From: Bacteroidaceae bacterium
GTDB taxonomy: Bacteria > Bacteroidota > Bacteroidia > Bacteroidales > Bacteroidaceae
DNA length: 37,740 bases
Assembly (NCBI GenBank): GCA_017617575.1
Contig: JAFZVY010000057.1
Span: 1-37,740, forward strand
Reading direction: 5' to 3'
Both the position numbers and the translations under genes were made by a program. The notes beneath the pieces were generated by a model. The model worked only from the letters and a program-made list of their open reading frames with translations, made no database searches and was not told the DNA's origin. Shown here in pieces: positions 32,493-37,740 of this stretch; positions within the stretch are counted from its first letter, which is position 1; each line of letters starts with the position of its first letter.

Positions 32493-32636
32493 GAAGCCTT
32501 CCTTGGCTTCGCTTTTTCCTCTAACAGGAGCCGTCCTTGCCTTTCGTTTCTTCTTCAAAGGAAGCCGTCCTTGGCATCGCTGAGCCTTCTTTGGCTTCGC
32601 CTTTTTTTGCCTAACGGAAGCCGTCCTTCGCTTTCC
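32493..32636. repeat. Five-unit GAAGCC-TCCTTGGCTTCGC repeat
   Basis: Related 20-nt units start at 32493, 32527, 32561, 32581 and 32617 (for example GAAGCCGTCCTTGGCATCGC). The unit is partly self-complementary (GAAGCC with GGCTTC). Spacing is irregular. It fills the gap between the pepO terminator and the end of the HD protein gene. Similar hairpin units lie at 23112-23153. Confidence 0.7.
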
Positions 32637-32656
32637 TCTCTATTCTTATCCTTTCC

Positions 32657-33511
32657 TCACTTCACCACGTGTGTGCCAAGTGCGAATGCCTTCTCCATGT
32701 TTCCTGTTGTGTTGAACACGTCTGCCTTTGCCGATATGTTGTCAAGGTACGTGATAAGTTGTGCATCAGGTGTGCATGGGATAACAGGACTTCCGTATTC
32801 CATCTCTCCGTGGTGTGCAAGGATGCAATGGATGATGTAGTTTATCTCTTTCTTGTCAATGCCAGCTTCACGAAGAAGGCCGTTGAGATAGTTCGCCGAC
32901 ATGTATATATGACCGAGGAGGTACATGTTCTCCGTAGGGTCGCCATCCTCTTTGTACTCGCATATCTTGCCCCAGTCATGGAATAGTATTCCTATGATGA
33001 TTCGTTCTATCTTTATATCATCTGGATATGGATAGCAAGGATATATGCCTTCAAGAAGATGCAACATCTGATGAGTGTGGTTGAGCAAGCCACCCGGAAA
33101 AGCGTGGTGCACGCTTGTTGCAGCTGGATACTTGCTGTACTTAGGAAACAGCTCATCAGCATGCTTCTTGACGAATTCCATCAAGACTTCATCTTTGCAA
33201 TAACCGAGGAGGTTGTCAATTGTTGCGTCCCATACATCCTTCTTGATAGGTCGTGGGATGAGAGGGTAGAGAGGATGTGCTTCCGTAGGCATAATGCCTG
33301 GAACCATATCCATCTTCCTTGCCGATTTCTTTCCTTGGTCATCACGTATAGTCATGAAATTGACCAACTGACCTACGGCAGGTGCATCCGTCTTGGCTAC
33401 ATCCCATACGCATAACTGTATGTTCTCCTGTAGATTTGCAATCTTGAGATTAACATAAGGAGCACCTGTCCTTGCTATGCAATCTTGTCTTGAAAGAACT
33501 ATATATTCCAT
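32657..33511 (-). CDS. HD-domain phosphohydrolase, YhaM-like 3'-5' exoribonuclease
   Basis: The 284-residue cytoplasmic protein has an N-terminal OB-like part (about 15-75, GAPYVNLKIANLQENIQLCV) and an HD domain. Motifs are SVHHAFPGGLLNHTHQML (133-150, with H145), ILFHDWGKICEYK (H178, D179), GHIYMSA (H201) and CILAHHGEMEYGSPVIP (229-245, H233/H234). This combination is that of the YhaM/CBF1 family of RNA 3'-end trimming enzymes; bacterial members are often annotated simply as HD or HDIG proteins. It is monocistronic on the minus strand. RNA as substrate is inferred from the family. Confidence 0.85.
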   Translation of the reverse strand: MEYIVLSRQDCIARTGAPYVNLKIANLQENIQLCVWDVAKTDAPAVGQLVNFMTIRDDQGKKSARKMDMVPGIMPTEAHPLYPLIPRPIKKDVWDATIDNLLGYCKDEVLMEFVKKHADELFPKYSKYPAATSVHHAFPGGLLNHTHQMLHLLEGIYPCYPYPDDIKIERIIIGILFHDWGKICEYKEDGDPTENMYLLGHIYMSANYLNGLLREAGIDKKEINYIIHCILAHHGEMEYGSPVIPCTPDAQLITYLDNISAKADVFNTTGNMEKAFALGTHVVK

Positions 33512-33600
33512 CTTATTTCCTTTTCTTTTTCTTTAGTTTTATGTTCTGGTATAGAGCTTTCTTGCAAGTTCCTTTCTTAGCCTTGCTCACCTCTATGACT

Positions 33601-33609
33601 GCAAAAGTA
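33601..33609 (-). promoter_or_regulatory. -7 box of the HD exoribonuclease gene
   Basis: TACTTTTGC on the minus strand, 90 bp before the ATG. The rest of 33512-33778 is T-rich with no gene; its end (33759-33782, TGCATTTTGAATTCTGCATT) is a diverged dispersed repeat touching the MscS stop. Confidence 0.6.
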
Positions 33610-33778
33610 CGCTTTTATTCTTTAACAGCCGCACTTAACCTTTATTTTTTTCTTTCCTTACACCTTTTGTTATATATTATCATCCCCAAATTCGATGTGA
33701 ACTATTTTCACCTTCAAGCGACAAACTTAGAAGAAAGCCGCTTCGCCGACTCTTTATTTGTGCATTTTGAATTCTGCA

Positions 33779-35608
33779 TTATTTCTTGAATTCCTCTGGC
33801 ATCTGCGTGTCAATACCATCGCGACGAGCATAGATGTGAGGCGACATTATCTCCACATTAGCCTCAAAGAAGCGGCGGAGAAGGTTCTGATGAAGGTCTG
33901 AATAGATGCGTGAAAGATTCTTTGCGTCCTTTGTGTAAGCATTTATCTCGTATTCAACATAGAAGTCATCGAGTGAAGTTGTGCGCATAAAAGGCTTTGG
34001 ATGATGCGTGATGCCCTGCGTCTCAATGGCAGCACCCTCCATTATATCCTTTACTGTTTGCCACGGAACATCGTAACCTATCGTCACCTTTGTATGTACG
34101 ATGATACCATAGTTGTGGGCAGCCACCGTGTAGTTGGATGTCTGTGAACCCATAAGGCTTGAGTTCTGAATGGTTATGACCTCATTCTTGCGTGTACGAA
34201 TACGGGTGACGAGCATTGTCTTTTCTATTACTTCTCCTTCAGTATCGCCCACTTTGATGAAGTCGCCAATGCGGAACGGACGCATGTATGTCATCACCAT
34301 TCCTGCCATCACGTTACCTATTATGGATGTAGAGCCGAGTGACACGATCAGACCTATAAATACAGACACGCCTTGGAAAATCTCAGAGTTGGAGTTTGGC
34401 AACAAAGGCCAAATCATCACGAACATGAGAGAGTAGAGTAGGGTGCGGAGTATGTAGTATGTAGGCGAAGCCCAGTCGGCGTAGAATCCGTTGATTTTTA
34501 GTCGCTCAGACTCAATCTCCAAGGCTATGTAGCGAATGCCCCTGATTAAGTAACGGAAACAGAGGTATATCACTCCAATCTTGAACAAGTTAGGCAGATA
34601 AGCCACGAATGAGCGTGCTATGTCCTTGATAGGATTCCAGATGTATCCGAGTATGGTGTATGTGAATGTCTCCGTCTCTGGGAAAATGGAGAAGAGAAGC
34701 GGAACAGTCACAAACAACTGCAAGAATATGAGTATGATGCGTATGTATCTGTAGATGATGATAAGGACTATTCCTTGCTTGTGTATGTCGAGTAACTCGT
34801 ACCCTTTTATACGTATGGATTTAGTCCTTCGTAGTATGTGAAGGATGGTGCGGAACTTCCAACGTGCAAACAACTTGTTTGTTAGCATGATAACAATAAT
34901 CTGTATGAGGATTATTCCGAGTGCCTGCATAATGCGTGACATCTTCTGTCGCAAACCATATTCCTCATTCAGATTCTGTAGCTTATCCTGAATAATCTTG
35001 GCATATTTCTCCGCCAACTCATCCCTTGCCATGTCCTGCCATAGGGCGTCAGTATCGGTAATACTCAGTACAACTTCCTCATTTACCATAATATCGGTAA
35101 ACAAATCGCCGCTATATGTATATACTGAATCAGCATAAAATGTCAGTTTATGTCCAAGTGCCTCAATTATTTTCTTGCACTCTCGCACACGTGCCTCTGG
35201 CAACATACCTCCCTTTCGGGCATAAAGAGTGAAAAGTGTGTCTTTGTCTATTATGAGAGGTGCACCTATCGTTACTTTGCGCAAAGAATCAATCCTATGT
35301 TTTCGAACAGCTTGTGCAATGGAGTCTTGACGTGCATTCAGTCCCGTCTTCTCAAGCTCCTCTTGCATCAGAATCCTTTGTAGCTTCAGTTCCTGAATCT
35401 CGTTCATCAGCTCGTGCATCAAGGAATCGCGTTCGTTTGGCATTCCAATCGTGTCCGATTGCTCTTGTGTAACGTCCGCTTGCAATTGCTGGTCGTTCAC
35501 GTTCACATCTTGTGCAAATGTTCTTGTGACATTACACCATGTCCCCCAAATAATGATGAATAGCAATACTGCGTGTCTATATGTCGTGTTGGTATGTAAA
35601 TATTTCAT
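33779..35608 (-). CDS. MscS-family mechanosensitive ion channel
   Basis: The 609-residue membrane protein begins with a signal or anchor helix (YRHAVLLFIIIWGTWCNV). A soluble region follows (about 35-215) with a coiled coil (LMHELMNEIQELKLQRILMQ). Five or more membrane segments then lead to the MscS core: pore helix and beta domain in GLIVSLGSTSIIGNVMAGMV (about 408-427), MTYMRPFRIGDFIKVGDTEG, TRIRTRKNEVITIQNSSLMG, and the C-terminal alpha/beta domain ending SPHIYARRDG. The large N-terminal extension makes it a member of the longer MscS/MscK-like class. It should open under osmotic down-shock. No clear promoter is seen upstream, where a long 11-bp array begins. Confidence 0.93.
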   Translation of the reverse strand: MKYLHTNTTYRHAVLLFIIIWGTWCNVTRTFAQDVNVNDQQLQADVTQEQSDTIGMPNERDSLMHELMNEIQELKLQRILMQEELEKTGLNARQDSIAQAVRKHRIDSLRKVTIGAPLIIDKDTLFTLYARKGGMLPEARVRECKKIIEALGHKLTFYADSVYTYSGDLFTDIMVNEEVVLSITDTDALWQDMARDELAEKYAKIIQDKLQNLNEEYGLRQKMSRIMQALGIILIQIIVIMLTNKLFARWKFRTILHILRRTKSIRIKGYELLDIHKQGIVLIIIYRYIRIILIFLQLFVTVPLLFSIFPETETFTYTILGYIWNPIKDIARSFVAYLPNLFKIGVIYLCFRYLIRGIRYIALEIESERLKINGFYADWASPTYYILRTLLYSLMFVMIWPLLPNSNSEIFQGVSVFIGLIVSLGSTSIIGNVMAGMVMTYMRPFRIGDFIKVGDTEGEVIEKTMLVTRIRTRKNEVITIQNSSLMGSQTSNYTVAAHNYGIIVHTKVTIGYDVPWQTVKDIMEGAAIETQGITHHPKPFMRTTSLDDFYVEYEINAYTKDAKNLSRIYSDLHQNLLRRFFEANVEIMSPHIYARRDGIDTQMPEEFKK

Positions 35609-35658
35609 AATCTATTATCTATACGTTTTTAGCTTTGTTGTTTTTATGCTAATTATCT

Positions 35659-35889
35659 GCTGTTTCTTCGCTGTTCCTTCGCCGTGCTTTCGTTCTTCCT
35701 TCGTTCATCCTCCGCTATTTCTCTACTATTTCTCTGCTATTTCTCCGCTCCTGAAGCGGAGCCATAGCTAACTCACAGCGAAGTCACTTCGGACTCATAG
35801 CGAACTCACGACGTTGTCACTTGGTTTTCGTAACGAGTTCATGACATTTTCACTTGCTCTGAATGACGAAAACAGACCGTTTCACCATG
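35659..35889. repeat. Long degenerate 11-bp tandem array, about 21 units
   Basis: Starting at 35659 the sequence can be cut every 11 bases into related units: GCTGTTTCTTC, GCTGTTCCTTC, GCCGTGCTTTC, then GCTATTTCTCT, ACTATTTCTCT, GCTATTTCTCC at 35714-35746. Later come GAAGTCACTTC, GGACTCATAGC, GAACTCACGAC, GTTGTCACTTG (35780-35823). The first part is pyrimidine-rich and the second centres on TCAC/TCAT. Phase is kept for about 231 bp with no indel, although units 19-21 are weak. It lies between mscS and the aminotransferase gene. Confidence 0.75.
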
Positions 35890-36062
35890 TTTTCAACGAA
35901 AAACAAACAAAGTTACATATTTCTTCCTAATTATTGTAATTGTGACAAAAATAAGATAAGAATAAAGCTAAAATTTCTCTTCCACACGAGAAATCCTTTC
36001 GGACGAGTGTAATCTTGACATTACAATTTCCGTTTCCCCCATTCTTTTTTTGTATTATGATA

Positions 36063-36106
36063 GTCTCATCTTAGTCTCATGTTCGTCTCATCTTGATCTA
36101 TACTTT
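36063..36106 (+). repeat. Four-unit 11-bp array (GTCTCAT-N4), second locus
   Basis: GTCTCAT begins at 36063, 36074 and 36085; the fourth unit at 36096 reads ATCTATACTTT and makes TATACTTTG. The order and phase match the array at 6720-6774, and the four bases before both arrays are GATA. Confidence 0.85.
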
Positions 36107-36144
36107 GCACTTTCTTGTTCTTCTTACTATGAGTTTCCCTTGTT

Positions 36145-36201
36145 TTTCCCTTACCATTCATAGAGGATGGTAAGAGAAACATAAGAAGAATGTAAGGGAA
36201 A
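36145..36201 (+). promoter_or_regulatory. Overlapping alternative hairpins downstream of the 36063 array
   Basis: CTTACCAT (36150-36157) pairs with ATGGTAAG (36167-36174). The overlapping TTTCCCTTAC (36145-36154) pairs with GTAAGGGAAA (36192-36201). The two stems share bases and cannot form together. TTCG repeats at 36227, 36238 and 36249 continue the 11-bp theme. Confidence 0.5.
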
Positions 36202-36360
36202 TGTGTGCCTTTCGTTTTGTTCATTCTTCGGTAATCCTTCGTGCTTTCTTCGTATTGCGTCCTATGCCGATTTTATGTCGTGAAAGAGCAAAAATGTAAG
36301 TTCCTAAAAAAAGATTGTTTATTTTTTGTTATTTATTTGTCCTATTTCATTTTTTCTTCA

Positions 36361-36369
36361 TACCTTTGT
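36361..36369 (+). promoter_or_regulatory. Candidate -7 box upstream of the aminotransferase gene
   Basis: TACCTTTGT fits TAnnTTTGY. From here to the ATG at 36670 lies an AT-rich leader of about 300 nt in which I see no gene and no clear hairpin. No TTG at the right distance is evident. Confidence 0.5.
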
Positions 36370-36669
36370 GTATAGTTGGGGGAGTGTAATGTGTAATTTT
36401 TCCCAAGTGATATTCGGGTGACTATGTAAAATAAAGAACTTCAATATTTTGTAAATATTTGAGGGAAATATTACTTTGTGATAATTAAAATTAACTTTCT
36501 TTAATAGGTGCATATTACCTTTCTTAGTGATGCAGATGCATGTAAATGTGGGAACATCGAATTTCATTTTGAAAAGGATAATAATTGATGAAAATGTTTG
36601 AAATGTTCGTTATCAATAATTAATGTTAGTTGCTGATAATGAATATTGTAATATAGTAAGGTTTATTAT

Positions 36670-37740
36670 ATGAAAGGTGATACAATAACGGTTACGTCTC
36701 CTTTACTCCCTAATTTGGAAGAGTTTAACCAAATGCTAAAGGAAATATGGGATAGTAAGTGGATTACAAATAATGGTTCTTTTCATAAACAATTAGAAAG
36801 GGAGTTAGCATCCTATCTTAAAGTACCCTATGTAAGTCTTTTTACAAATGGTACTTTGCCACTTATCACATCCCTTCAGGCATTGCGTATTACGGGGGAG
36901 GTGATAACTACTCCATATAGTTTTGTTGCAACAACTCATTCACTTTGGTGGAATGGCATTAAACCAGTATTTGTTGATGTCGATTTGGCTACGGGTAATA
37001 TTGATGTTGACAGGATTGAGGCAGCAATAACTCCAAAGACGACAGCAATAATGCCCGTCCATGTTTATGGCAATCCTTGTGATACAAAAAGAATTCAGGA
37101 GATAGCTGATAGATATGGTCTAAAGGTCATTTATGATGCAGCCCATGCTTTTGGTGTGGAGGTAGATGGAGAAAGCATATTAAATGCGGGTGATCTTTCT
37201 ACTTTAAGTTTTCATGCCACAAAAGTATATAACACTATTGAAGGTGGTGCCTTGGTTATGCATGATGAAAAGATGAAGCAGCGTATAGACTACCTAAAGA
37301 ATTTTGGCTTTGCAAATGAAACAACAGTTGTTGGTCCAGGCATCAATTCAAAGATGGATGAAATTCGTGCTGCGTATGGAATTCTTAATCTGCGTCAGGT
37401 AGATGAGGCTATTGAACGACGTCATCATGTTGCGGTAAAGTATAGAGAAGCATTGGGTAAGATTGATGGCATCACATATTTTAATGATATGGCAGGTGTC
37501 AAGCACAATTATAGCTATTTCCCTATATTTATTGATGCAGAAATGTATGGAATGACACGAGATGATTTGTATTTCAAGATGAAGGAACGGAATGTTCTTG
37601 GACGTAGGTATTTCTATCCTCTCATATCAGAATTCTCTACTTATAGGGGGCTTGATTCTGCACGCCCAGAGAATCTACCAAATGCACATAAGATGGCAGA
37701 AACAGTTGTGTGTCTTCCAATGCATCATGCGCTAAGTGAT
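36670..37740 (+). CDS. DegT/DnrJ/EryC1/StrS-family PLP sugar aminotransferase (3' end outside window)
   Basis: The frame is open from ATG at 36670 to the window end, giving 357 residues without a stop. The product transfers an amino group to a nucleotide-linked keto-sugar. Family features: N-terminal SPLLPNLEEF and WITNNGSFHKQLEREL, LFTNGTLPLI, YSFVATTHSLWWNGIKPVFV (83-102), D156 in YDAAHAFG and the PLP lysine K185 in SFHATKVYNTIEGG. It resembles enzymes for dTDP-4-amino-dideoxy sugars, but the exact sugar cannot be told. Codons are clearly more AT-rich than in the neighbouring genes, as is common in capsule, O-antigen or S-layer glycan loci acquired by transfer. It is probably the first gene of such a cluster. 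Confidence 0.92.
   Translation, partial: MKGDTITVTSPLLPNLEEFNQMLKEIWDSKWITNNGSFHKQLERELASYLKVPYVSLFTNGTLPLITSLQALRITGEVITTPYSFVATTHSLWWNGIKPVFVDVDLATGNIDVDRIEAAITPKTTAIMPVHVYGNPCDTKRIQEIADRYGLKVIYDAAHAFGVEVDGESILNAGDLSTLSFHATKVYNTIEGGALVMHDEKMKQRIDYLKNFGFANETTVVGPGINSKMDEIRAAYGILNLRQVDEAIERRHHVAVKYREALGKIDGITYFNDMAGVKHNYSYFPIFIDAEMYGMTRDDLYFKMKERNVLGRRYFYPLISEFSTYRGLDSARPENLPNAHKMAETVVCLPMHHALSD

Overview
The window looks like a chromosomal segment of a Prevotella-type member of the Bacteroidales. Nearly every promoter that can be placed has the Bacteroidetes -7 box TAnnTTTG(C). Genes lack strong Shine-Dalgarno sites, and the gene families are typical of the group: a hybrid two-component regulator, a C10 peptidase with BspA-type repeats, a thiamine TonB receptor with a PnuC-like transporter, and DUF1460. 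No phage, integrase, transposase or CRISPR array is seen.

Layout. 1-6600: the tail of a methyltransferase gene (a second copy of the gene at 19.8-21.1 kb), initiator-type tRNA-Met, a secreted C10 cysteine peptidase, aat, tRNA-Leu(UAA), iron superoxide dismutase, rubrerythrin and L-serine dehydratase. 6600-8760: two tandem paralogous four-helix membrane proteins of a family I do not recognise, in a setting full of repeats. 8760-18860: GH67 alpha-glucuronidase, a large secreted modular protein and a hybrid two-component regulator, probably part of glucuronoxylan use. 19000-24150: a lipoprotein, the THUMP-like methyltransferase, an ABC-F ATPase and a DUF1460 amidase-like lipoprotein, all on the minus strand. 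24350-28430: a thiamine operon (TonB receptor, PnuC-type transporter, thiamine pyrophosphokinase) under a TPP riboswitch. 28590-32270: an AgcS amino acid symporter and an M13 metallopeptidase. 32650-35610: a YhaM-like HD exoribonuclease and an MscS channel. 36670-end: the start of an AT-rich sugar aminotransferase gene, probably the edge of a surface polysaccharide locus.

The most unusual content lies between the genes. At least eight intergenic sites carry degenerate tandem arrays with strict periods of 11, 22 or 24 bp. They lie next to promoters or directly after stop codons. Two of them (6720 and 36063) share the same motif order, GTCTCAT repeated every 11 bp and ending in a -7-like TATACTTTG, although they are 29 kb apart. 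A separate dispersed AT-rich repeat family abuts gene ends. It has also inserted in frame (99 nt) into the thiamine pyrophosphokinase gene and lies in the P3 arm of the TPP riboswitch of the same operon. A perfect 30-bp inverted repeat sits in the probable leader of the GH67 gene, and the riboswitch 5' end is perfectly complementary over 12 nt to the region just before the TonB receptor start codon. All of this was read by eye; no alignment or folding was run.
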